Shown piece by piece: positions 1-6,698 of a stretch of DNA of 18,853 nt. The notes beneath the pieces are model-generated. The model saw only the letters and a program-made list of their open reading frames with translations. It was not told the DNA's origin and searched no databases. The stretch's first letter is position 1. Each line of letters starts with the position of its first letter. Origin of the DNA: an uncultured Spirochaetales bacterium (lineage in GTDB: Bacteria; Spirochaetota; Spirochaetia; Sphaerochaetales; Sphaerochaetaceae); contig CASEZU010000158.1 of assembly GCA_949292445.1 (NCBI GenBank), forward strand, positions 1 to 18,853, in the 5' to 3' direction. Both the position numbers and the translations under genes were made by a program.

Positions 1-62
1 ACATAGAGGACCATGCTTACAGTCTTCATGGTCAGAGTTCTTGTTTTGGACATTGCCTGCAT
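1..62 (-). CDS. Sugar ABC transporter permease 2 (MalG/UgpE-like), N-terminal fragment
   Basis: Only the first 20 codons are inside the window, because the gene runs off the left edge. The visible start is MQAMSKTRTLTMKTVSMVLY. Its short basic N-terminus leading toward a hydrophobic stretch is how the second permease of carbohydrate (CUT1) importers usually begins. The ATG at 60-62 follows the upstream permease stop by one base, and AGGGAGA in the end of that gene serves as its Shine-Dalgarno, so the two permeases are probably translated together. An internal ATG (ATGTCC, codon 4) is an alternative start. Assignment as MalG/UgpE type rests mainly on position after a binding protein and a first permease, because the EAA motif and membrane helices are off the window. 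Confidence 0.72.
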   Translation of the reverse strand, partial: MQAMSKTRTLTMKTVSMVLY

Positions 63-63
63 A

Positions 64-951
64 TCATTTCTCCCTCATCAGATAGTTCTGCAGCAGTGAT
101 ATCGCCAGGACGATCATGAAGAAGACCACGGCGATCGCAGAGGAATACCCCTGCTGGTTATTAAGGAATCCGACCTTGTACAGCTGGTAGACAACGGACA
201 CAGTCGAGTTGCTCGGGCCGCCGTTCGTAAGGACGTAGACCTGGGTGAACAGCTTGAGAGTGTTGATCGTCACCGATACAAGAACATAGACCATCGTATT
301 TCTCAGTAGAGGAACAGTCACGTAGGCAAAGCGCTTTACCGCACCGCAGCCGTCCAGCATCGCAGCCTCATAGAGTTCTCCGGGAATATACTGGAGGCCT
401 CCGAGGATGATCACCATCTCCAGGCCAAGCGTCTGCCAGACATACATGACGGCAAGACAGCCCATCGCCAGATCCGGGTCCTGAAGCCACGTCTGTGGTT
501 CGATTCCGAAAAGGCCCAGAAGGGTGTTCATGATGCCGGTATCTCCGGGAGAGAAGATGAATGACCAGACAACTGCCACGACTGTCATCGTGACGACCTG
601 CGGGCTGAAGTATATAGCCCTGAAAATCTTCACGCCCTTCAGCGGCCTGTTCACGAATACCGCGAGGATCGTGCCGAATACGACAATCGCAGGAACGACC
701 ATCACCGCATATATCCCGGTATTTATGAATGACTGACGGGTGGTGCTGTTCGTGAACACCTTGACGAAGTTCTCGAATCCCACGAACTCCACACTCCTTC
801 CGGGACGCATGACAAGCATCTTGTCCGTGAAGGAATATACAAGTGACATGAGGAAGGGAACGAGTATGAAGAGCGAGATCAGTATCACAGCAGGGGCTGA
901 GAACAAGAGGGCCACTCTTGCCTGATCACGTTGTAAACCGCTTCTCCGCAT
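64..951 (-). CDS. Sugar ABC transporter permease 1 (MalF/UgpA-like)
   Basis: This is an inner-membrane subunit of a carbohydrate ABC importer. The 295-residue product has about six hydrophobic segments, roughly residues 15-40, 78-102, 117-135, 162-185, 215-235 and 270-290. It also carries the permease EAA loop: E195-A196-A197 followed by LDGCGA and a downstream VPLL, about residues 190-216, which docks on the ATPase. The start is supported by AGGAGA eight bases upstream of the ATG at 949-951. It lies downstream of the binding-protein gene, separated by a perfect hairpin, and one base before the second permease. No ATPase gene is visible, so the complex probably uses a shared MsmK/UgpC-type ATPase encoded elsewhere; that is an inference from how such systems are often organised. 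Confidence 0.93.
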   Translation of the reverse strand: MRRSGLQRDQARVALLFSAPAVILISLFILVPFLMSLVYSFTDKMLVMRPGRSVEFVGFENFVKVFTNSTTRQSFINTGIYAVMVVPAIVVFGTILAVFVNRPLKGVKIFRAIYFSPQVVTMTVVAVVWSFIFSPGDTGIMNTLLGLFGIEPQTWLQDPDLAMGCLAVMYVWQTLGLEMVIILGGLQYIPGELYEAAMLDGCGAVKRFAYVTVPLLRNTMVYVLVSVTINTLKLFTQVYVLTNGGPSNSTVSVVYQLYKVGFLNNQQGYSSAIAVVFFMIVLAISLLQNYLMREK

Positions 952-972
952 TTAGTTTCTCCTGTAAGGAAA

Positions 973-998
973 AGGAGGCGCCGCATGGAGCGCCTCCT
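973..998 (-). terminator. Intercistronic hairpin between binding-protein and permease genes
   Basis: A perfect 9-bp inverted repeat (AGGAGGCGC / GCGCCTCCT) with an 8-base loop sits in the 56-bp gap just after the binding-protein stop. On the transcribed minus strand it is followed only by a short TTTTCC, so it is at best a leaky terminator. Such hairpins after the binding-protein gene of sugar importers, as known from malE-malF, typically protect the upstream message and lower permease expression relative to the binding protein. That role is inferred here; the hairpin itself is seen. Confidence 0.7.
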
Positions 999-1007
999 GT
1001 CTCATGA

Positions 1008-2294
1008 TCAGATATTCCAGCCGTTATCCTCGATGACCTCATCGATCTCGACTGAAGCATTGTGCAGAGCTGTGTACGGATCAGCGCCGCCGATCACATC
1101 GCTGTATACGGACTGCATTGCATTGTAGATCGTCATGTGTGCCGGTGTAAGCGGGCGGAGAACGGAAATGCCATCCTCAAGCTGCTTACGGTACAGATAG
1201 AGGCGTCCGCCTTCCTGAAGCTCCTCAACCTGATCCATTACGGAGACTCTCGACGGGATGGCACCGTTGAAATCGGTCACTGTGAGGATGTTCTCAGGCT
1301 CAAGCGCCTTCTCCATGATTGTCCATGCAGCCTCGAGCTTGCCGTTGTCTGCCGCAGCAGTTGTCATAGCCCATACTGTGGAACCGGAGCAGGTGAAGAC
1401 ACCGCCGCCCATGTCAGGGCAGGGAACGAGAATCGCATCATCGCCGAGGAATTCGACATGCTGCGTATACATCCAGTGTCCGAGAAGGGCAAGCGCGCTC
1501 TCCTTCCTCTCATAGAATCCGTTCTCATAGTCGCAGGCTCCATTGATGTAATCCTCTGAAACCATCCACTGGAGGTACTCGAATGCGGCCACAGTCTCCG
1601 GGCTGTCGAGAGCGCCGGCAGTGAGCATGGTGGACTCATCGAGGTAGCTTCCTCCGAACGATGCGAGGAACGGCATGTACTGGAAGTAAAGTGATGACGG
1701 CTTGTTCTGGCGGATATAGAGAGGATATGGAACTCCGCTCTCCTGCAGGGCTTCAAGCGCATCCTCAAACTCCTCCTTTGTCCATGCATCTTCCCAGCTC
1801 TCAGGGATTCTCACACCTGCCGCCTCGAGCATCGACTTGTTGGCCCAGAGAGCCATGCCGGCATCGAACTGCGCGATGGAGATTATATGATCATCATATG
1901 ATGTCTCAGCCTGTACTGATGGGATGAGGTCTGCATAGAGATCCTCCGGCATATACTCATCAAGCGGCTGGATGAGCCCGGAGACATAGTACGAAGGAAT
2001 CATGAGGTAATCAGCGATGATGAGCTCGGGAGTATCGCCGACAAGCGGGGACACCTGAAGTTTCTGATCAAGCTCATCCTTCGGATAATACTCATCCACG
2101 ATAGCGATGCCTGTCTCGCTCTCTATGCGGTCCAGGATCTCCCTGTACTTGTCATCCTCAGAACCGCTGCTCACCCATACCTTTATGGAAACAGGGCCAT
2201 CGGAAGCCTGAGCTGCACTCTCGTTCGAACCGTTTGCGAAAACGGAAGAAACCATACCTGCAAGAAGCAGGAAAGCAACCAGAAACTTTTTCAT
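1008..2294 (-). CDS. Extracellular sugar-binding protein of ABC importer (SBP family 1)
   Basis: Periplasmic solute-binding protein of the importer, about 428 residues, typical for family 1 carbohydrate binders. The N-terminus MKKFLVAFLLLAGMVSSVFA is a signal peptide. It has no lipobox cysteine, so cleavage by signal peptidase I after FA is expected, releasing a soluble periplasmic protein. The mature start NGSNES resembles spirochaete binding proteins. Two adjacent ATG codons exist (2295-2297 and 2292-2294). AGGAGG at 2300-2305 is only 2 bases from the first but 5 from the second, so the second is preferred. Expression is led by a strong promoter flanked by two LacI-type operators, which makes this the first gene of the importer transcript. 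The ligand cannot be read from sequence; the linked amylosucrase-family enzyme suggests sucrose or a related glucoside. Confidence 0.93.
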   Translation of the reverse strand: MKKFLVAFLLLAGMVSSVFANGSNESAAQASDGPVSIKVWVSSGSEDDKYREILDRIESETGIAIVDEYYPKDELDQKLQVSPLVGDTPELIIADYLMIPSYYVSGLIQPLDEYMPEDLYADLIPSVQAETSYDDHIISIAQFDAGMALWANKSMLEAAGVRIPESWEDAWTKEEFEDALEALQESGVPYPLYIRQNKPSSLYFQYMPFLASFGGSYLDESTMLTAGALDSPETVAAFEYLQWMVSEDYINGACDYENGFYERKESALALLGHWMYTQHVEFLGDDAILVPCPDMGGGVFTCSGSTVWAMTTAAADNGKLEAAWTIMEKALEPENILTVTDFNGAIPSRVSVMDQVEELQEGGRLYLYRKQLEDGISVLRPLTPAHMTIYNAMQSVYSDVIGGADPYTALHNASVEIDEVIEDNGWNI

Positions 2295-2312
2295 CATAAC
2301 CTCCTAAAAAGA

Positions 2313-2330
2313 TGTTAAACGGTTGTTATA
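2313..2330. promoter_or_regulatory. LacI-type operator A (downstream of importer promoter)
   Basis: TGTTAAACGGTTGTTATA is an imperfect palindrome centred on the CG at 2320/2321. It differs at only two of 18 positions from operator B in front of the amylosucrase gene. It lies about 12-30 bases downstream of the predicted start site and just upstream of the ribosome binding site, a position where a bound LacI-type repressor would block transcription. CG-centred palindromes are the usual target of LacI-family hinge helices. The regulator at 3247-4227 is the obvious candidate ligand. Confidence 0.75.
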
Positions 2331-2348
2331 TTCTTCTGAAACACCACC

Positions 2349-2376
2349 AGTATATACTCAGTTATTCACCTGTCAA
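2349..2376 (-). promoter_or_regulatory. Sigma-70-type promoter of the importer operon
   Basis: On the minus strand a perfect -35 box TTGACA (2371-2376) and a -10 box TATACT (2349-2354, five of six matches) are separated by 16 bases. The predicted start site is near 2342, giving an untranslated leader of about 45 bases that contains operator A. Operator C lies 15 bp upstream of the -35 box. Confidence 0.75.
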
Positions 2377-2390
2377 CATAAATTTAACTG

Positions 2391-2408
2391 AATATCAACC
2401 GGTTAACA
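2391..2408. promoter_or_regulatory. LacI-type operator C (upstream of importer promoter)
   Basis: Read on the minus strand, TGTTAACCGGTTGATATT matches operator A at 15 of 18 positions. It contains the perfect 8-bp palindrome AACCGGTT centred between 2400 and 2401. Its centre is exactly 80 bp from that of operator A, and the two flank the promoter. This arrangement suits a tetrameric or looping LacI-type repressor, although simple independent binding is also possible. Confidence 0.65.
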
Positions 2409-2436
2409 GAAATAAAACATCAAAGCAACATTCCGA

Positions 2437-3192
2437 TCACAAAGGATCGCGGGATGTGCGGGCATCTCCGAAGAAGAACATGAAATCCTGTATCTCCGTC
2501 TTCATCATCCCTCCGTGCTCCCTGTAGAAATCGGCTTCAGCCTTCTGCACCGACCTGTCATACGGACAGCTGCAGAATGAGACCGCGCCGCCGTCAATCA
2601 CGATATACTGAGCGCTTTTATCAGGATCATCGGGACGCCTGTATGACAGGCTCCCGGGATTGAGCCATTCCCTGTCTCCTGAAAGAAGATGCCTGCACTG
2701 CCTGTGCGAGTGGCCGAAGATCATGCGTCGCCTGCCGCTGCCGCAGGACTGGCCGTTCCAGTTCTCTTCCCAGTAATTATCGAAAGCATAAGGAGATTCT
2801 ATCACTCCATATCTGTCATCATACTGGTGCTGGACAAGATAGTCATAGCCATCTGCCGAGAATGAGAGATGATAAGGCAGCCCTTCCAGATAGCTGACGC
2901 GCATATCATCAAGACGGAGGCAGTTGTGGTGGATCCACTTGAAATCCTCCCCTTTCGCCTCCTTGTACTCACCGCTTCTGTATACGCGGATCAGATGGTC
3001 ATCATGGTTTCCCCTGACAATGGCGGAAGGAGAGCTGAGAGTACGGAAGAAATCAATGGTGAAGACAGGATCTGTACCATAGTCCACGATATCACCGGCG
3101 AAGACGAGAAAATCGAATGACGGCTCGGCCGCCATGACAGCGGAGAGAGCCTCCCTGTTGCTGTGAACATCGGAAATGACGAGAATGCGCAT
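2437..3192 (-). CDS. Calcineurin-like metallophosphoesterase
   Basis: A 251-residue protein with the full metallophosphoesterase signature: D8-x-H10 (SDVH), G33-D34, G61-N62-H63-D64-D65, H122, and GHSH at 160-163 followed by NPGS. These residues hold a dinuclear metal centre that hydrolyses phosphomonoesters or diesters. No signal peptide is present, so it should act in the cytoplasm. The open frame extends 14 codons further upstream, but GGAGGT lies five to six bases before the ATG at 3190-3192, so the start is placed there. It follows the LacI-type regulator by 54 bp on the same strand and precedes the importer promoter. It could be cotranscribed with the regulator. Substrate is unknown. 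The location inside a sugar regulon hints at a phosphorylated sugar or glycerophosphodiester, but this is speculation. Confidence 0.88.
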   Translation of the reverse strand: MRILVISDVHSNREALSAVMAAEPSFDFLVFAGDIVDYGTDPVFTIDFFRTLSSPSAIVRGNHDDHLIRVYRSGEYKEAKGEDFKWIHHNCLRLDDMRVSYLEGLPYHLSFSADGYDYLVQHQYDDRYGVIESPYAFDNYWEENWNGQSCGSGRRRMIFGHSHRQCRHLLSGDREWLNPGSLSYRRPDDPDKSAQYIVIDGGAVSFCSCPYDRSVQKAEADFYREHGGMMKTEIQDFMFFFGDARTSRDPL

Positions 3193-3246
3193 ATCCACCT
3201 CCGGATACTGGATATATTCCACCGGATATGGCAAACGGTCAACATA

Positions 3247-4227
3247 TCATGAGCTTTCTCTTACAGAGAGCGATACGCCGAGCTTGATCGTGGATGAGGG
3301 AAAAGCCCCAGACTTGATCGCAGCCTCAAGCGACGAGACAGCTATTATGGCCATTTCCCTTATCGGCTGCCGGATGCTCGTGAGGCGCGGCGTCGTGCAG
3401 GATGCGAACCACGTGTCATCGAAGCCGACGATATGAAGCCTTTCAGGCACAGGAATCCCCCTCCTCGCAGCCTCCTGTATTGCCTGGGCCGCGATGATGT
3501 CACTCGAGCAGAAGAGCCCGTCCATTTCCGGGTTTGCATCAAACACCTCCGCGATGAGCGCCCCGTACTCCTGGGAATGGAACATCTCCCGCGTCGCATG
3601 ACGGATGCGGCAGTCCATACCGCGGGACGAGAGATATTCCCTAAAACCCTCAGCGCGTCCGTCAGCCGGCATCGCCTCATCCTGATCACCTGCGATCATC
3701 ACAAGCGACCGGCAGCCTCGGGAGAGAAGATGGTCTGCAGCGAGCCTTCCCCCATCGAAATTATCACAGACAACGGAAATCGCGCCATCAAGTCCACCGC
3801 GCTCTATGGCTATGACAGGCACACCGTAATCATGCAGGCGCACAGCCTTGAAATTGCCGGAGCAGAGAATTATTCCCGAAACCCTGTGCTTCTTGCACTT
3901 CTCAAGGAAGCTCAGCTCCTTCTCATCATCCCCGTCGGACACGAAAAGCAGCACCTGCATCCCCTTCTCCTCAAGGAACTCTTCCAGGCTTCTGAGGAGC
4001 AGCGGGAAATAAGGATTCTGCAGCGTAGGGATGATGATGCCGATTATCGAGGAGGTGCTCTGGCTCAGTGAGCGCGCTATCTCATTGGGCTGGTATTTCA
4101 GCTTTCTCATCGCCGCCTCCACCTTCTCGCGGGCGCTGCTGCTTATGTATCCCCTGTTGTTCAGGACTCTGGAGACAGTACCCACGCTGAGCCCGGTCTC
4201 TTTCGCAACATCCTTTATAGTCGGCAT
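3247..4227 (-). CDS. LacI-family transcriptional regulator of the sugar locus
   Basis: A 326-residue LacI/GalR protein of normal family length. Residues 2-22 form the helix-turn-helix (IKDVAKETGLSVGTVSRVLN), and the hinge region is near 50-60 (ARSLSQSTS). From about residue 60 to the end is the periplasmic-binding-protein-like effector domain (start SSIIGIIIPTLQNPYF; late motif FDDTWFA). The start is fixed by AGGAGGAG a few bases before the ATG. It lies between the importer operon, to which it is co-oriented, and the divergent amylosucrase gene. Three matching CG-centred palindromes in front of both units make it their probable local repressor, responding to an imported or intermediate sugar. 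The operator in the 109-bp divergent gap could also affect its own expression. A weak candidate promoter is ATGACT-17-TAGAAT at 4246-4274. Confidence 0.93.
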   Translation of the reverse strand: MPTIKDVAKETGLSVGTVSRVLNNRGYISSSAREKVEAAMRKLKYQPNEIARSLSQSTSSIIGIIIPTLQNPYFPLLLRSLEEFLEEKGMQVLLFVSDGDDEKELSFLEKCKKHRVSGIILCSGNFKAVRLHDYGVPVIAIERGGLDGAISVVCDNFDGGRLAADHLLSRGCRSLVMIAGDQDEAMPADGRAEGFREYLSSRGMDCRIRHATREMFHSQEYGALIAEVFDANPEMDGLFCSSDIIAAQAIQEAARRGIPVPERLHIVGFDDTWFASCTTPRLTSIRQPIREMAIIAVSSLEAAIKSGAFPSSTIKLGVSLSVRESS

Positions 4228-4276
4228 AATCTCCTCCTCTCAGATATTCTACCGCACACTCTTGCGACAGTCATCC

Positions 4277-4305
4277 TTTACAGCTGGGAAAACCTGTTTT
4301 ATAGT
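4277..4305 (+). promoter_or_regulatory. Promoter of the amylosucrase-yfcE-like transcript
   Basis: TTTACA (4277-4282) and TATAGT (4300-4305) are each five of six matches to sigma-70 boxes, with the ideal 17-base spacing. The predicted start site is near 4312, inside operator B. That leaves a leader of only about 25 bases before the ATG at 4337. The spacer also holds AAAAC-CT-GTTTT, a symmetric sequence of unknown meaning. Confidence 0.7.
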
Positions 4306-4307
4306 TA

Positions 4308-4325
4308 TGTCAAACGTTTGTTATA
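4308..4325. promoter_or_regulatory. LacI-type operator B (amylosucrase promoter)
   Basis: TGTCAAACGTTTGTTATA contains the perfect 10-bp palindrome CAAACGTTTG centred between 4315 and 4316. It matches operator A at 16 of 18 positions. It begins two bases after the -10 box and covers the expected transcription start, a classic repression position. It sits in the divergent region between the LacI-type gene and the enzyme it probably controls. Confidence 0.78.
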
Positions 4326-4336
4326 AAGTTGGTCAT

Positions 4337-6172
4337 ATGAGTACATTTCAGGAACGTTGCATAAATAGAACAGATGAGCTTGAGGCACTCTACAGGAGCC
4401 TTTATGGTGACAATGGCCTCGATGCGCTTTTCACCCTCATGGAAAGAAAACATTCTGAGAGGAAGGATGAGCTGAGAGCCCTTGATGAAACAAGGGAGCA
4501 GAACCCGGACTGGTATCTCAGGCCGGAAATGCTCGGCCTCACAATGTACTCAGACCTTTTCGCCGGCGGCATCCATGGCATAGAGGAGCATATGGAGTAT
4601 CTGAGGAAGATGCAGATCACATACCTCCATCTGATGCCGTTTCTGAAGACGCCGGAGAAATGCAATGACGGCGGTTTTGCCGTGAGCGACTACGATACGG
4701 TGAATCCATCACTCGGCACAAATGATGACGTTGAGAGGCTCGCGGATACGCTGAGAAAGAGCGGGATAAGCCTCTGCATGGACTTCGTCATGAACCACAC
4801 CGCAGATGACCATGAATGGGCCAGGAAGGCTAAAGAGGGAGATAAGCGGTATCAGGATATGTACATCTGCTTCCCGGACAGGACTATCCCTGACCAGTAT
4901 GAACGGACTGTGCCGGAAGTATTTCCCGCCACCGCACCGGGGAACTTCACCTGGTGCGAGGAGATGGGGAAATGGGTATTCACATCGTTCTACCCGTCGC
5001 AGTGGGATCTGAACTACAGGAACCCGGAGGTCTTCCTCGCGATCGTATCAAGCATGCTTGACTGGGCGAACAGGGGCGTCGAGGTATTCAGGCTGGATGC
5101 GGTTCCGTATATCTGGAAAGAGCTCGGCACCTGCTGCCGCAACCTCCCGGAAGTCCACAGCATCGTCAGAATGATCAGGCTAGTGTTCGAGATCGCCGCA
5201 CCTGCGGTGATCCTCAAGGGAGAGGTGGTGATGGCCCCCAGGGAACTCGCCGCCTACTTCGGCACAAAGGAACACCCTGAATGCCACATCCTGTACGGAG
5301 TCTCCCTGATGGTCAACATATGGGGAGCGCTCTCCAGCCAGGATGCAAGGCTGCTTGAATCACAGACAGAGGCATTCCTGTCGCTTCCTGACAACTGTCA
5401 TTTCGTCAATTACGTCCGCTGCCATGACGATATAGGCTGGGGATTCGACGAGGATGAGGAACGCCGTCTGGGCATTGATCCGCTGCAGCACAAGATATTC
5501 CAGTACAGATTCTACGAGGGTACCTTCCCCGGCTCATACGCACGCGGCCAGCTGTACAACTATGATCCGGCCTCGCTCGATGCCCGCAGCTGCGGCACAG
5601 CAGCAAGCCTCACAGGAATCGAGGAAGCGATACAGCGCAACGACATGGCGCTGCTTGAAAAGGCAATAAGCCGCATGAAGCTCATCCATGCCGTGATATT
5701 CGCAATGAAGGGCTTTCCCCTCATCAACAGCGGCGATGAGATAGCCCAGCTGAACAACTACGAGTATGTGTTCAATCCCGACAAGCGCGATGATTCAAGA
5801 TACGTCCACCGCTCGCAGTTCAGATGGGATCTGGCAGAACGCTGCGGCGACAGCAGCACGCTTCAGGGCCGCATCTTCTCCTTCCTGCAGGAACTGAAGG
5901 CGGCGAGGCTCTCATCTCCGGCCTTCGATCCGGATGCAGGAGTGACGACGTGGCATCCGCACAACAGCAGGATCTTCGCGCTGAGAAGGCAGAAGGACGG
6001 ACATGATGTTCTTGCGGTATTCAGTTTCTCAGACAGCGGAGAAAACTGCCATTTCGATTTCTTCATGGGAAAATACAGGGACATCCTCTCCGGGCGCACA
6101 GTCGAACCGGGAAAAGGCTTCAGCATGGAGCCGCACAGCTTCATGTATCTGGAGAACATAACACATTCTTGA
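4337..6172 (+). CDS. Amylosucrase-family glycoside hydrolase (GH13_4)
   Basis: A 611-residue protein that aligns from end to end, from memory, with Neisseria amylosucrase: short helical N-terminus, a (beta/alpha)8 barrel from about residue 65, and a small C-terminal beta domain. Visible signatures are MYSDLFAGG (D73), MPFLKTPE, DFVMNHT (149-154), FPDRTIPDQYERT, the nucleophile D254 in FRLDAVPYIW, the acid/base E296 in KGEVV, and the third acid D364 in HDDIGW. R488 in DDSRYVHR pairs with D73 in the glucosyl pocket. Family members transfer the glucose of sucrose to glucan or to water, releasing fructose. No signal peptide is present, so it acts on imported sugar. The open frame runs upstream to 4031, but that part is antisense to the regulator. 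ATG at 4337 follows the promoter and operator yet has no clear Shine-Dalgarno. Sucrose hydrolase is an alternative specificity. Confidence 0.9.
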   Translation: MSTFQERCINRTDELEALYRSLYGDNGLDALFTLMERKHSERKDELRALDETREQNPDWYLRPEMLGLTMYSDLFAGGIHGIEEHMEYLRKMQITYLHLMPFLKTPEKCNDGGFAVSDYDTVNPSLGTNDDVERLADTLRKSGISLCMDFVMNHTADDHEWARKAKEGDKRYQDMYICFPDRTIPDQYERTVPEVFPATAPGNFTWCEEMGKWVFTSFYPSQWDLNYRNPEVFLAIVSSMLDWANRGVEVFRLDAVPYIWKELGTCCRNLPEVHSIVRMIRLVFEIAAPAVILKGEVVMAPRELAAYFGTKEHPECHILYGVSLMVNIWGALSSQDARLLESQTEAFLSLPDNCHFVNYVRCHDDIGWGFDEDEERRLGIDPLQHKIFQYRFYEGTFPGSYARGQLYNYDPASLDARSCGTAASLTGIEEAIQRNDMALLEKAISRMKLIHAVIFAMKGFPLINSGDEIAQLNNYEYVFNPDKRDDSRYVHRSQFRWDLAERCGDSSTLQGRIFSFLQELKAARLSSPAFDPDAGVTTWHPHNSRIFALRRQKDGHDVLAVFSFSDSGENCHFDFFMGKYRDILSGRTVEPGKGFSMEPHSFMYLENITHS

Positions 6173-6203
6173 AGAAGAGAACCCGGCGTAATATGCTTTC
6201 CCC

Positions 6204-6698
6204 ATGTATCTGATACTCTCCGACATACACGGCAGCGGGGAAGGCATACGCCTTTCAGAGGCGGCAATAGCTCATTTCAGACCGGAGGGGATCCTCAGCG
6301 CAGGAGACCAGTGCCCCGATCCTCTTTACCAGGCGTTCTTCTCATCGCTCACGGCGGTGAGGGGCAACTGTGACAGATACTATGAGTATATGGAACTCCC
6401 CTTCCCGCCTGTCTCAAGGGAACTCCAGCTCTGCGGCCGCAGGGTCGTGATGACCCACGGCGACAGGATGAGCCCCGATGACTTCGATCTCAATCCTGGC
6501 GACATATTCATATCAGGGCACACTCATGTGCCGGAGCTCTATTCTGAGAACGGCGTAGTGTTCTGCAACCCGGGATCACCATCGCGCCCCAGATCATCGG
6601 AGGGACCGACAGCAGCACTGCTCTCGGAAGACTTTATCCGCCTCTTCTCCCTTCTCGACTTCACGACCATCTCTGCAATACGCCTCTCCCGTCTGTAG
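6204..6698 (+). CDS. YfcE-like metallophosphodiesterase
   Basis: A 164-residue cytoplasmic phosphodiesterase of the YfcE/MJ0936 family. Metal ligands appear in order: D7-x-H9 (LSDIHG), D35 (AGDQ), N55 in RGNCD, H85 in MTHGD, and H106/H108 in SGHTHVP, followed by NPGSPS. Escherichia coli YfcE (184 residues) hydrolyses artificial phosphodiesters and its natural substrate is unsettled. The gene starts 31 bp after the amylosucrase stop on the same strand and so is probably cotranscribed. No good Shine-Dalgarno precedes the ATG. Its last 160 bp, including the NPGSPS codons, are antisense to the end of the AOR-like gene. It is distinct in family and length from the phosphoesterase at 2437-3192, so the sugar locus holds two different enzymes of this fold. 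Confidence 0.88.
   Translation: MYLILSDIHGSGEGIRLSEAAIAHFRPEGILSAGDQCPDPLYQAFFSSLTAVRGNCDRYYEYMELPFPPVSRELQLCGRRVVMTHGDRMSPDDFDLNPGDIFISGHTHVPELYSENGVVFCNPGSPSRPRSSEGPTAALLSEDFIRLFSLLDFTTISAIRLSRL

Noticed and set aside
3433..4071. 212-codon plus-strand open frame opposite the LacI-type gene
   Set aside because: Codon composition is that of a shadow frame, and the opposite strand is a clear full-length LacI protein.
4031..4336. Upstream 102-codon extension of the amylosucrase reading frame
   Set aside because: It is antisense to the LacI-type gene and crosses the promoter and operator; family similarity begins only after the ATG at 4337.
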